DNA from: Bowmanella dokdonensis
GTDB taxonomy: Bacteria; Pseudomonadota; Gammaproteobacteria; Enterobacterales; Alteromonadaceae
DNA: 64,000 nucleotides
Direction of reading: 5' to 3'
Assembly: GCF_017254865.1 (NCBI RefSeq)
Contig: NZ_JAFKCV010000002.1
Location: 497,832-561,831 of the forward strand
A model generated the notes under the pieces. That model was not told where the DNA came from. It searched no databases and saw only the letters and a list, made by a program, of their open reading frames with translations. The stretch's first letter is position 1. Every line of letters starts with the position of its first letter. Shown one piece after another: positions 1 to 8,282 of this stretch. The translations under genes and the position numbers were made by a program.

Positions 1-129
1 AACATAATCAGCAACGTAAGACGTATCAGCGGCAACTTCAGTCCTTGGTGATTTTTATCAAAGCATAGTGGCTTTCAGGAAAATATCAGTTGGCTATCCG
101 ACAAGACAAGCGGCGCAGAAATTCATAGA

Positions 130-1377
130 ATGAGGCCAATACCGGTACCGGAGTCATACGTGCACAATCTGCAGTTACTGGCCAGGCGCGCCCTGCCTGC
201 CCTGTTGTTTCTGATGGCCAGCCTGATTATTGCCACATCGGGACACCCGCAATTGGTCAAATGGTTCGGTCAGCTCACTTACCTGCCAGTCATTTCCCTG
301 CTTATCGCCGCCCTGGTGGCAATGAAGTTTTCCCGCAGTCGTATGGTTTTGTGCTGTCTGTTGCTGGTCAGCATGGAGTTCACCGGCTTTTGGCCGGCCC
401 TTGGCGAACTGGCCGGCGTTACGTTGCCGGTTACCGCTATCCTGATGGCGCAGCTGGGCTGGCTGCTATGGAGCAGGGACAAGGGATTCGCCCCCCTCAA
501 CGCCACCATAAGCCTGTCGCAGCTTGCCGCAGTGGCCGTGGGCACGACCTTATTGTTCCATCAGCTCAGCCTGCAGCCGCAAAGCTGGCTGGCGCCAATC
601 AACGCCTGGTTGTATCCGGATCTGGCCCGGCACTTTTCCGCCCTCGAAGCGGTATTCTATCTGTTGGTTCTGTTATTGGGACTGGGCCGTCTGGCCTTTA
701 ACCCAACGAATAACCACTGCGCCCTGTTTGTCAGCATGCTGATGCTGCCCATCCTGCAGTATCAGAGTCAGCCGCTGGTCAGTCAGGTGGCTCTGTTTGC
801 CCTGGCGGTACTCTTTTTGTTCTCCATTATCCTCGACAGCCACAATATGGCCTTCCGGGATGAGCTGACCGGTATCCCTTCCCGCCGCGCCCTGATGCAG
901 TATGTGCAGACCCTGGGCGGAAAATATGTGGTGGTAATGGCCGATATCGATCACTTCAAGGCTTTTAATGACACCTACGGCCACGATGTGGGCGATCAGG
1001 TGCTGCGGATGGTGGCGAGTCGTATGACAGGTATTACCGGCGGTGGCCGGGCTTTCCGTTATGGCGGCGAGGAATTCACTCTGGTTTTTGCCCGTAAGGA
1101 CGCCGACCAGGTGGAAGAGCACGTGGAGTCACTGCGCCGGAGCATCGCCGACTACAAGATGGTAATCCGCGCCCCGGACCGGCCGGTGAAGAAGAGCCGC
1201 GGCAAGAAGAAACCGGTGAAAAAATCCGGCCTGCGCCAGTTGGTACAGGTTACCTGCAGTTTCGGCGTGGCGGAAAAAGGCAAGGATCAGGGCAGCTTCG
1301 AAGCGGTGATGAAACAGGCCGACGTGGCCCTCTACCAGGCTAAAAAAGCCGGGCGTAATTGCGTCAAACTGAGCTGA
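130..1377 (+). CDS. Membrane-anchored diguanylate cyclase (GGDEF domain)
   Basis: 415 aa. The N-terminal ~240 residues are a series of hydrophobic helices (about six or seven membrane segments). A GGDEF domain follows, with the signature read as GGEEF at residues 312-316, an accepted active variant, so cyclic-di-GMP synthesis from two GTP at the inner membrane is expected. I see no RxxD inhibitory site just before the signature. A lysine-rich insertion (about residues 354-372) interrupts the second half of the domain. The ATG at 130 has a weak ribosome site; a GTG at 160 preceded by GGAG is an alternative start. The gene stands alone on its strand. The sensed signal cannot be read from the sequence. 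Confidence 0.9.
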   Translation: MRPIPVPESYVHNLQLLARRALPALLFLMASLIIATSGHPQLVKWFGQLTYLPVISLLIAALVAMKFSRSRMVLCCLLLVSMEFTGFWPALGELAGVTLPVTAILMAQLGWLLWSRDKGFAPLNATISLSQLAAVAVGTTLLFHQLSLQPQSWLAPINAWLYPDLARHFSALEAVFYLLVLLLGLGRLAFNPTNNHCALFVSMLMLPILQYQSQPLVSQVALFALAVLFLFSIILDSHNMAFRDELTGIPSRRALMQYVQTLGGKYVVVMADIDHFKAFNDTYGHDVGDQVLRMVASRMTGITGGGRAFRYGGEEFTLVFARKDADQVEEHVESLRRSIADYKMVIRAPDRPVKKSRGKKKPVKKSGLRQLVQVTCSFGVAEKGKDQGSFEAVMKQADVALYQAKKAGRNCVKLS

Positions 1378-1402
1378 TGCTGAAGCGGCTGATTGTCAGC
1401 TT

Positions 1403-1426
1403 CCTGAACTGATTTCAGGCTTTCTT
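1403..1426 (+). terminator. Possible intrinsic terminator after the diguanylate cyclase gene
   Basis: Inverted repeat CCTGAA/TTCAGG with a short loop, followed by the T-rich CTTTCTT, about 25 bases after the stop codon. The stem is short and the T tract interrupted, so this is only a candidate. Confidence 0.4.
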
Positions 1427-1447
1427 ACCAACCGGCCGCTCCTGTTA

Positions 1448-1900
1448 TTACATCAAATCAAAATGCAGCACTTCCTCTTTACTGCCCAGCTTGCTGTACA
1501 AGGCAATGGCCGGCCTGTCCTCCTCATTGGTATCGGCCTGCACAAAGACGGCCCAGGCGTCTATTTGCCGGGCAATTTCCCTGAGATGGTCAATCAGCGC
1601 CGTGGCCACCCCCTGGCGGCGATGCGCCTTGTATACCGCCAGGTCGTAAATATAGATTTCGCTGCGCGGCTGCTCGAATTTTCGCAGCACATAGGCGGCC
1701 AGTCCGCCAATCACCTGCCCCTCCCGGTGCGCGACGAGGGCAATAAAGGTCTGATCTGCCAGCAACCGCTTCAGGTAAGCCACATCGGGTTTATTGCCTG
1801 TATAGGTGGGCAGATCATCAAATACCTCGCCGAACATCTGCAACAATCCGTCCATCAGAACAAGATCCTGCGCGCCAAGACGTCGAAGACTAAAGGCCAT
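1448..1900 (-). CDS. GNAT acetyltransferase of the AAC(3)-I aminoglycoside type
   Basis: 150 aa GNAT-fold protein. Beyond the generic acetyl-CoA loop (HRRQGVATALI), it carries blocks I remember as typical of aminoglycoside 3-N-acetyltransferase AAC(3)-I: KFEQPRSEIYIYDLAV before the loop, and VQAD followed by ALYSKLG, EEV and HFD at the C-terminus. The family acetylates the 3-amino group of gentamicin-type drugs using acetyl-CoA. A good ribosome site (GGGAGGC) precedes the ATG. No integrase, attC site or transposase is adjacent, so it looks like a resident chromosomal homologue. Activity on aminoglycosides is inferred from family resemblance only. Confidence 0.8.
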   Translation of the reverse strand: MAFSLRRLGAQDLVLMDGLLQMFGEVFDDLPTYTGNKPDVAYLKRLLADQTFIALVAHREGQVIGGLAAYVLRKFEQPRSEIYIYDLAVYKAHRRQGVATALIDHLREIARQIDAWAVFVQADTNEEDRPAIALYSKLGSKEEVLHFDLM

Positions 1901-1921
1901 AGATGCCTCCCAAAAGGTTGA

Positions 1922-3337
1922 CTAATCCCCTTGCAACAGGTCCAGCCAGGCCGCGGCCCCGGCAGCGCTGAAGGCTGTTTTCAGGCTGGCCTGATTTTCT
2001 TCCTGTACCAGCAACTGCTCAATGGCCTGGACGGCCCGCTGGCTGTCGAGGCGTCCTTCGAACAGATCCAGCACAAACTGGTCGATGACGTCAGCCGCCT
2101 CCTGTTTTCGTTCCGGCGCAAGATCCGATGGCTGTACCAGCATACTGTTGGCTGCATGCAGCAGAGTAGACGTAAAAGCCGGTGAGCGGGCGATAAAACC
2201 ACTCATCCTGCCCAGTTGTGCGGGGGGAATACTGCCGATATAGCGCCAGACCAACTTATCGATTTGCTTAACCAGCGCCTCGCCCTGGGGCAACAGCAAC
2301 CGGATGACCGGCCGGCGTAACAGCTCCCCATTGGTGCTGTTGGTCAGCATGACCATGGCCTCCTGATCTTGTGGCAGCACTACCAGTTGCGCGAACAACC
2401 CCGCCTCGCGACCATCGTGCATCAGGGCGGTCTGACTTGCCAGTGGCGCCAGTTTCCAGCCCAGGCCGAACAGCTCGGCGGGATTGTCGTGCAGGGCCTG
2501 TGGACTGGCCATCTGGGTAAAGAGGTTATCCGGCAGGCCGGCGCCCTTGGTCACCCAGGCGGCAAATCGTCCCATATCTGCGATAGTGCTAAAGGTATTG
2601 GCTGCGGCGTTGGGTGTACGCTGCTTGTCGCCCATCTCCACCGGCTTGGCCTGCTGATCAAAACGCTGAGTCAGCTGTGGATCCATGGCCGGATCCCAGC
2701 CCATGGAGGTGTGCGTCATACCAGCCGGGGCCAGCACCCGGGCCTGCATCAGCTCGGACAGGCTCCGGCCGGTCTTTTTCTCTACTGCCCGGCGCAGATA
2801 TTCAAAGCCCTCGCCGGAATATTCATGCCGCTCACCCGGTGCAAACATAAAAGCCAGCTTTCGCTCGCCGCGCCAATTGGGCAGGCCGCTCTGGTGACTG
2901 AGCAAAATGCGCGGGGTGAGGTGCTGATGACGCGGATCATCGGCAAGATCCGGATCCACCCAATGCTGACTCAGGTTCTCGTCCAGGTCCAGCTTACCTT
3001 CTGCCACCAGTTGCATCACCAGTGCGGCAAACAGGGGTTTGGTCAGGCTGGCCACGTTAAATACCGTCTCCCGGGTAACCGGCTCTGTGCTGTTGCGCCG
3101 GCCCAGTGCCCCCTGCCAAATCACCCTGCCGTTCCCGATACGGGCCACCGCCATCCCCGGCACCTGGTAGCGCTGCATCAACTCCTGAAGCTGTGACTGG
3201 ATCTGTTCCGGTACAGGCTTGGATTTATCATCGGCCCGGGCCATGCCGGTGCAGGCCAGCAGCAAGAGAAGACCGGGCATCAGTCTGCCCAGTATTCCGC
3301 CCCAAGGGTGGGCTATGTATCTGTTAATTGATTTCAT
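1922..3337 (-). CDS. Exported beta-lactamase-fold serine hydrolase
   Basis: 471 aa from the ATG at 3337, chosen because AAGGA lies six bases upstream; an in-frame ATG at 3379 adds a non-homologous leader. A hydrophobic signal segment (residues ~20-35) includes LLAC, so it could be a Sec-exported protein or a lipoprotein. Class C/PBP4-type motifs are visible: SLTK at 97-100 with the nucleophilic serine, a Tyr-Ser-Gly second motif in place of YxN, and HDG as the third motif. Such proteins include esterases, DD-peptidases and beta-lactamase relatives. About 100 C-terminal residues extend beyond the catalytic domain. The substrate is unknown. Confidence 0.85.
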   Translation of the reverse strand: MKSINRYIAHPWGGILGRLMPGLLLLLACTGMARADDKSKPVPEQIQSQLQELMQRYQVPGMAVARIGNGRVIWQGALGRRNSTEPVTRETVFNVASLTKPLFAALVMQLVAEGKLDLDENLSQHWVDPDLADDPRHQHLTPRILLSHQSGLPNWRGERKLAFMFAPGERHEYSGEGFEYLRRAVEKKTGRSLSELMQARVLAPAGMTHTSMGWDPAMDPQLTQRFDQQAKPVEMGDKQRTPNAAANTFSTIADMGRFAAWVTKGAGLPDNLFTQMASPQALHDNPAELFGLGWKLAPLASQTALMHDGREAGLFAQLVVLPQDQEAMVMLTNSTNGELLRRPVIRLLLPQGEALVKQIDKLVWRYIGSIPPAQLGRMSGFIARSPAFTSTLLHAANSMLVQPSDLAPERKQEAADVIDQFVLDLFEGRLDSQRAVQAIEQLLVQEENQASLKTAFSAAGAAAWLDLLQGD

Positions 3338-3636
3338 GCTGTTCCTTATTATGAAGCCTCCCTCCCGACCTCCAGCCACCTGCCCCTTTTGGCCGTGACT
3401 GACAAGAGAAATCTTTTCACCCGCTTATCGGGGCAAAGTCAGCATAAAAGAGACAGCAATGAGTACAAGCCCATCCGGCTGGAACGAAGGCTCCGGCCGG
3501 TGTTTGTGGGGCAGTACAAAAGATGCACAGCCCTTGCAAAAAGCGGCCTGGGGAGGACAGAAAAGGCAGATGTAACAAGTGGGGTAAAAATGTTACGTCG
3601 GATGTCGCCCGTCAAAACGGCCTGTAAGCAGTCCGG
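3338..3636. other. Intergenic stretch with no recognised gene
   Basis: About 300 bases between the serine hydrolase and the truncated amidohydrolase. Only unconvincing open frames are present. The - strand downstream of the amidohydrolase stop shows no continuation of that protein in any frame that I can recognise. Confidence 0.5.
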
Positions 3637-4212
3637 TCAGCGACGCACCAGCTCGCGGGCCTCCGCCTCACCGGCCGGCTGGGTCATCGGGCCGTTGCCC
3701 CCTGGGCCGTTGATATAGTGAGCCGTGGGAAAGACGGCGGGTCCGGCCAGTCGCCCATGCTGAATCGAATCAGCCAGGGCCAGTACCTTTTGCGGCTCGG
3801 CGCTGCCGGCGGTCTGTACCGTAGTGACCCCGCTGGCCAGCCACAACCGTGCGGCAGTCTCGCCCAGAAAAGGAACACCCGGCATATGGGTATGATCATG
3901 CATGCCCACCAGGCCGGGGATCACTGTATGGCCCGGCAGATGCAGTACCCTGGCCCCCTCAGGCACAGACACAGCATCGACCTGACCCACTGACTCAATG
4001 CGCCCGTCACGAAGCAGCAAGGTTTGGGCACGGCGGAGTGCACTACCGCTGCCGTCCAGCATATCCACGCCCACCAGCGCCAGCAAAGGATCGTCGTAGG
4101 CCACAAAAGCCCGGGGCAAAGCAGATGGCTCAGTAGCATCCGGCATTGCGGCACGGGCAACCAGCAAAGCTGCCAGTAACGGCCCGGTCTGCCAGAAGCC
4201 GGATAGCCTCAC
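3637..4212 (-). pseudogene. Truncated amidohydrolase, N-terminal part only
   Basis: 191 aa from a GTG start that overlaps the upstream gene's stop (GTGA). The product begins with a signal-like hydrophobic segment, followed by the amidohydrolase N-terminal beta domain and the first metal-binding motif HDHTH (in GMHDHTHMPG). It ends soon after the region marked GVTTVQ. Metal-dependent amidohydrolases of this kind are usually over 400 residues and need further His and Asp ligands from the C-terminal half, which are absent here. I infer a degraded gene, probably inactive. It is the last member of a tightly overlapping cupin-GFA-amidohydrolase operon. Confidence 0.7.
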
Positions 4213-4616
4213 TCTCCCCTTCCCTCTGGGTATTGGGGCAGGCCATCGGCAATCAGTGTCCAGTTGGCCTGGTAGCGGGTATAGATATGGGCACCGGGTT
4301 TTACCGGCACTGGTTCGTCAAACAGGGCAATGGCAATCTCCAGCCCATCGCTGGGAGCGCCTTTTGAGCGAAACGCCAGGCTGGCGCCGCAATTGGTACA
4401 AAACAAGCGGCTTGTGCCGTTATCCGCCCGATACTCGCGCACCAGTGCCTGCCCCGCCAGCCAGCGGAATTCACTGACGCCCACCAATGTCCCAAAGGCC
4501 GCCCCATGGAACTTGCGGCACATGGTGCAATGACAATGGGCAGCCTGCTGACTGAAGCCGCCTGCCTCAAAACGGATTTGTCCGCACAGACAACTGCCCT
4601 GATAGGTTTTGTTCAT
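4209..4616 (-). CDS. GFA-family zinc-binding protein
   Basis: 135 aa with the cysteine layout of the glutathione-dependent formaldehyde-activating (GFA) family: CLC at 9-11, CHCTMC at 28-33 and CTNC at 73-76. These correspond to structural and catalytic zinc sites. Proteins of this fold bind glutathione adducts, but most members have no proven activity on formaldehyde. The ATG overlaps the stop of the cupin gene (ATGA), and its own stop overlaps the amidohydrolase start, so translation is probably coupled across all three. Confidence 0.85.
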   Translation of the reverse strand: MNKTYQGSCLCGQIRFEAGGFSQQAAHCHCTMCRKFHGAAFGTLVGVSEFRWLAGQALVREYRADNGTSRLFCTNCGASLAFRSKGAPSDGLEIAIALFDEPVPVKPGAHIYTRYQANWTLIADGLPQYPEGRGE

Positions 4617-5050
4617 AGTATTTCCTTGTCCACTTTGGTTACCACGTCCCCTGCAGGATGCTGAGCAAACCAGGCTGAAATGGCCGGCATGGCCTGCTCA
4701 AAGTTACCGGGAGCTGAAAAGTTCAGTACTCCGGCCGGTTGGGCGCTGCGGTTCTCAAAATCATGGGTCTGCCCGCCCGGCACCAGAACAAATGAACCCT
4801 GCGTGGCATCGAGCCAATGATCGCCGATAAAAAAGCTCATGGTGCCTTGCAACACGTAGAACACGTCATCCTCTTCATGTGAATGGGCGCCCGGTCCCCT
4901 GGTATTGGGCTCCAGCCACCATTCAGAAATGGAGTATCGCCCTGCGGTTTCATCGCCATCTGCCTTGAACAGGGCCGAAATGCGCCCCATCTGATAGGCC
5001 CGACCCTCCCCGGGCCGCAATACAACAGGTTGTCGTTCTGCCGAACTCAT
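4613..5050 (-). CDS. Cupin-domain protein
   Basis: 145 aa single-domain cupin. The metal-binding first motif is present as HSHEEDDVFYVLQG and the second as GGQTHDFEN, so a bound divalent metal is likely. The preceding AAAGGAG is a good ribosome site. It is the first gene of the overlapping operon with the GFA protein and amidohydrolase fragment. Cupins of this kind include small oxygenases, isomerases and sugar- or effector-binding proteins; the sequence does not say which. Confidence 0.85.
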   Translation of the reverse strand: MSSAERQPVVLRPGEGRAYQMGRISALFKADGDETAGRYSISEWWLEPNTRGPGAHSHEEDDVFYVLQGTMSFFIGDHWLDATQGSFVLVPGGQTHDFENRSAQPAGVLNFSAPGNFEQAMPAISAWFAQHPAGDVVTKVDKEIL

Positions 5051-5365
5051 CGCTTAGCTCCTTTAATTGTTTTACCCTGGCTCTTTTGTGATGAGGCAGC
5101 CAACTGAAAAAGTGCACCCGGTCATCAGCCCACTTAAGGAGCCGTTCAAGGAAATGAAATACCCGCCGCACACTTTGCCCAACTTGCTGAATCTGTGCAA
5201 ATTTCGGTCGTCGTATCCATCACCGCCTGGGTGAAGGCCCGCACCAGGGGACAACGGGAAGCTTGTTTATCGGCAATTCCGGCTAGACTCTCTTCCTTCA
5301 TGGGGTTTGTATTTACTTTGATAAAGGTTGGAAAGAACAAGTCAGAGGGTGGCGCTCCCTGCCAA
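5051..5365. other. Gene-poor stretch between cupin operon and SRPBCC gene
   Basis: Contains only short open frames. A 64-codon - strand frame (5146-5340) has a Cys-Pro motif in a context vaguely like OsmC proteins but lacks the rest of that family, so I do not call it a gene. The promoter of the cupin operon is expected here, but I cannot place it confidently. Confidence 0.4.
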
Positions 5366-5767
5366 TTAAGTATGGCCTTCCAGAATGGCTTTTAACTGAG
5401 CCAAGTCCTTTTTCACCGCATCAGCATCCTCAGCGAACTGAGCATCTGACATATCCGGTCGGCGAATCAGGGTGAAGATAAACTCGCTGCCCTCGCCGTT
5501 GGGCACTACCCGCATGGGATTATGCACCACCACGCCGGACGCCAGTTCGACATCATGATCCATCACACCAAAGGGATTGTCCGGCACAAACCGAATTCTG
5601 ATCCGGCCAAAGGGCGCATCTGTCACCCAGGCCTCCCCTTCCCTTCTGACTTCCGATCGCGCCAGCCCCGCGGCCCAACGTGGCAGATTCTGAGGTCTGG
5701 AAGCAAACTCATAGACCCGCGCAGGCGGGCAACGGATAGTGATGCTGATATGTTTAACTGGGTACAT
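5366..5767 (-). CDS. SRPBCC (START/polyketide-cyclase-like) protein
   Basis: 133 aa. The opening beta strand followed by the PPARVYEFASRPQNLPRW helix is typical of the SRPBCC helix-grip fold. The remainder fits a small ligand-binding protein ending in a long C-terminal helix (DADAVKKDLAQLKAILE). Such proteins bind hydrophobic ligands or act as cyclases or aromatases. No neighbouring biosynthetic gene indicates a substrate. ATG start with a G-rich ribosome site. Confidence 0.75.
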   Translation of the reverse strand: MYPVKHISITIRCPPARVYEFASRPQNLPRWAAGLARSEVRREGEAWVTDAPFGRIRIRFVPDNPFGVMDHDVELASGVVVHNPMRVVPNGEGSEFIFTLIRRPDMSDAQFAEDADAVKKDLAQLKAILEGHT

Positions 5768-6023
5768 CGGCCCCCCTTGTGCTGAACTGATTCTTCAATT
5801 CCTGCCTTGTTAGCACAATAGACACGAAGATCTCGAGGGAAAGGCCAGTGATTTGCTCTGAAAAGCCCTGAGCCTTGTCCCCCCTTAGTGTGCATTTGTG
5901 CTCTTCCTGGTGAACCCCCTCCCCGTACCGCAGAGGGCGCGGATATCTGTCTTCCGTACAAAGATCCCCACAGGAAATCGGGGCAGCAACACCCGCTGTT
6001 CGCAGGTATCGCTGTACCGCTGC

Positions 6024-6509
6024 TTAACCGCGAACAGCCGCCTCAATGGCAGCAATATCGATTTTCCTCATCGTCATCATCGCATCGAACGCCCGCTTGG
6101 CAGCCTGGCGATCGGAACTGGTAAAGGCGTTGGTCAGAGCCACAGGCGTAATCTGCCAGGAGATGCCCCACTTGTCCTTGCACCAGCCGCATTCGCTCTC
6201 CTGTCCGCCGTTGCCGACAATGGCGTTCCAGTAACGATCCGTTTCCTCCTGGTCTTCGGTAGCAACCTGAAAGGAAAAGGCTTCGTTGTGAGTAAAGGCG
6301 GGGCCGCCATTAAGGCCCAGACAAGGAATGCCGAGCACGGTGAACTCGACGGTCAGAACGTCCCCTTCCTGTCCCGAGGGGTAATCCCCTGGGGCGCGGT
6401 GCACTGCACCCACTGAGGAGTCGGGGAATGTCTTGGCGTAAAACCGCGCGGCTGCCTCGGCGTCGTCGTTGTACCAAAGACAGATGGTATTCTTTGCAAT
6501 GTTGGTCAT
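6024..6509 (-). CDS. VOC-superfamily PhnB-like protein
   Basis: 161 aa from the ATG at 6509, chosen because AGGAGAGAG precedes it; a longer in-frame start at 6581 has no such support. The sequence has the PhnB/3-demethylubiquinone-methyltransferase-like layout of the vicinal oxygen chelate fold: ICLWYNDDAEAAARFYA at the start, a central GIPCLGLNGGP, and WCKDKWGISWQITP near the end. Members are small metal-binding or glyoxalase-like proteins, mostly of unproved function. It stands alone on this strand. Confidence 0.8.
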   Translation of the reverse strand: MTNIAKNTICLWYNDDAEAAARFYAKTFPDSSVGAVHRAPGDYPSGQEGDVLTVEFTVLGIPCLGLNGGPAFTHNEAFSFQVATEDQEETDRYWNAIVGNGGQESECGWCKDKWGISWQITPVALTNAFTSSDRQAAKRAFDAMMTMRKIDIAAIEAAVRG

Positions 6510-6726
6510 AAGGCTCTCTCCTGTAATTTGTGGACGACAATTATGTAGCTTGTCCCGGGTAGACGAATAAGGCACAGCCATTTCGACAAGCAGGAAAATA
6601 ATTTTTTCCTGGGTGACGAACTGCTCAGTGCCGCAGTGAAATTAGTCCCTGGCTCGCGGGATTGCACAAAGTGTTTGTCGGATAAAGATCCTGAAATAGA
6701 TGAGGGCGAGGATGCTTTACTCCCCC

Positions 6727-6756
6727 CGGATTCCGCTGCGCTTCATCCAGGCTACG
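6727..6756. repeat. Dispersed intergenic repeat motif (REP-like)
   Basis: The stretch beginning CCGGATTCCGCTGCGCTTCA and ending in GGCTACG matches, from memory, a motif scattered between genes in many proteobacteria. GGAT and ATCC arms allow a small hairpin. It lies downstream of the Nudix gene. I see only one copy in the window. Confidence 0.4.
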
Positions 6757-6798
6757 CGGACCCTACCCGGGAGAAGGAGCCGGGCCTCCAGGACCACC

Positions 6799-7356
6799 CT
6801 ATTTACCAGCACCAACAGAAAACAGCGGATAGAACTCTTCCACCACCTCGAACTTGTTCACGCCATCCTCCCAGTGCATTTTCTGCGTACCGCCCCAGAC
6901 CGTATCGGGGTGCGCCGTAATCTGCTCTATCTTGTAGCGGATATGCGGCAGGTTAATCAGCTCCAGGGCCTGGTCCACCGGCAGCCACCTGGCCTGATCT
7001 ATCCCTTCAGGCAACTGAATATCCGGCTTCTGAACTATAGCCACATGGATTAACCGGGTGGAGGTCTTCTGCTGCTGGCCCATTAGCAGGACAAATACCC
7101 CCCTGAGTGAGGGATCAACGATTTTCAGTCCGTAGCTGCCGGCCAGTTCGGTCAGTCCCTGCCTGATGGTATTTTCCTGGTCCTGATACCAGCCCGGTGT
7201 AACCCACAGTTCCCTGTCCTTAATTTTCACCACCAGCAATTCGTTGCTGTGGTTGAAAACCAGCAGACGATGGAAGGTTGAAGGAGTGACGTCCTGCTTC
7301 GCGCACAGGGCCTGGGCGCCCAGCAGGGCAATCAACAGGGTAAGTAATCTAAGCAT
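6799..7356 (-). CDS. Secreted Nudix-fold protein with degenerate catalytic box
   Basis: 185 aa from the ATG at 7356; an upstream in-frame ATG at 7404 would bury the signal peptide. The N-terminus is a Sec signal (LRLLTLLIALLGAQALCA). The Nudix fold is recognisable, but the Nudix box (GX5EX7REUXEEXGU) reads G, five residues, E, seven residues, then T-E-L-A-G-S-Y-G-L. The paired metal-binding glutamates are therefore replaced by Gly-Ser. Hydrolysis of nucleoside diphosphates is doubtful, and an exported location is unusual for the family. Confidence 0.7.
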   Translation of the reverse strand: MLRLLTLLIALLGAQALCAKQDVTPSTFHRLLVFNHSNELLVVKIKDRELWVTPGWYQDQENTIRQGLTELAGSYGLKIVDPSLRGVFVLLMGQQQKTSTRLIHVAIVQKPDIQLPEGIDQARWLPVDQALELINLPHIRYKIEQITAHPDTVWGGTQKMHWEDGVNKFEVVEEFYPLFSVGAGK

Positions 7357-7679
7357 TGAGTCTTTCTTGAACGTTTTTCTGCCTGTCCACTGTGCAAAAT
7401 CCAATCAGAATTGGAAACCCCCAGTCTGAATTTGTAACACTTTTTCTGGTCTTGGCAGCCCTCTGCCCGAGTAGGCGGTCTGGCTGCAAATCCATTTCTC
7501 TTCTTAATTTTCTCTAAGGCGCCGCTTTCCCATTTTGTTCGGCCAGGATCCGAAACAGTACCCTTACCGCCTTGATGACATTACACCTGCGGCATTTTAG
7601 GAACTACACTAACCCTTGTGATCGAATGGTCATAAATACACAGAATAAATTTTTAAAAACAAATAGATAGGAATTTTTT
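7357..7679. other. Divergent intergenic region between Nudix and NnrU genes
   Basis: 323 bases that should hold promoters for both flanking genes. A perfect short inverted repeat CCAAT-CAGA-ATTGG is at 7401-7414. The last 60 bases before 7680 are AT-rich. I cannot assign -35/-10 boxes with confidence. Confidence 0.4.
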
Positions 7680-8258
7680 ATGGTTATTCTCATACTGGGA
7701 CTGGTGCTATTCTTTGCTGTGCACTCGGTGGCCATGGTCAATCCCGCCTGGCGGGATCGTATGGTGGGCAAGCTCGGCCCACTAACCTGGAAAGGACTTT
7801 ACGCGCTGGTGGCCATTGGTGGCCTGGCGTTGATTGTGGTGGGCTACAGCCAGGCACGGCTGGACCCGACAATCCTCTACACTCCGCCCCTTTGGACGCG
7901 GCATTTGACGTTTTTGCTGCTGGTGCCGGTATTTCCCCTGCTACTGGCCGCTTATCTGCCCGGTCATATCCGCAGCGCCACCAAACATCCCATGCTGGTG
8001 GCCACAAAAATCTGGGCTTTGGCACACCTGATCTCCAACGGCACCCTTGCCGACGTTTTGCTGTTTGGTTCCTTTTTGATTTGGGCCTTGGCGGATCGAA
8101 TCTCCCTTAAACGCCGCTCTCCCTCAGCGCTCCCTGGCCTGCCCACCAGCGCATGGAATGATCTTATCGCTGTGGTAGGTGGTTTGGCGCTGTATGTGCT
8201 CTTCTTGTTTGGCGGCCACGCCTGGCTGATAGGCATGCCCCTTATCTCAGGTAGATAA
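7680..8258 (+). CDS. NnrU-family integral membrane protein
   Basis: 192 aa, with five or six hydrophobic helices and the NnrU hallmarks: FFAVHSVAM near the N-terminus, KGLYALVAIGGLALIVVGY, RHLTFLLLVPVF, and KHPMLVATKIWALAHLISNG. NnrU was first described beside nitrite/nitric oxide reductase genes and is related to an isomerase of carotenoid metabolism, but the biochemical role of most homologues is unsettled. No denitrification genes are visible here. AGGAATTTTTT precedes the ATG. Confidence 0.85.
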   Translation: MVILILGLVLFFAVHSVAMVNPAWRDRMVGKLGPLTWKGLYALVAIGGLALIVVGYSQARLDPTILYTPPLWTRHLTFLLLVPVFPLLLAAYLPGHIRSATKHPMLVATKIWALAHLISNGTLADVLLFGSFLIWALADRISLKRRSPSALPGLPTSAWNDLIAVVGGLALYVLFLFGGHAWLIGMPLISGR

Positions 8259-8282
8259 ATCAACCCTGGCAGTGCTTTGCGG

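Noticed and set aside
1448..1900. Integron cassette carrying the AAC(3)-I-like gene.
   Set aside because: No attC-like inverted repeat, integrase or second cassette at either side.
3389..3718. A 109-codon + strand frame between the serine hydrolase and the amidohydrolase fragment.
   Set aside because: Basic, low-complexity product with no homology that I recognise, and it overlaps the amidohydrolase coding strand.
5146..5340. A 64-codon - strand frame with a Cys-Pro motif suggestive of OsmC.
   Set aside because: Too short and lacks the other conserved OsmC regions; might be a relic, but this cannot be supported.
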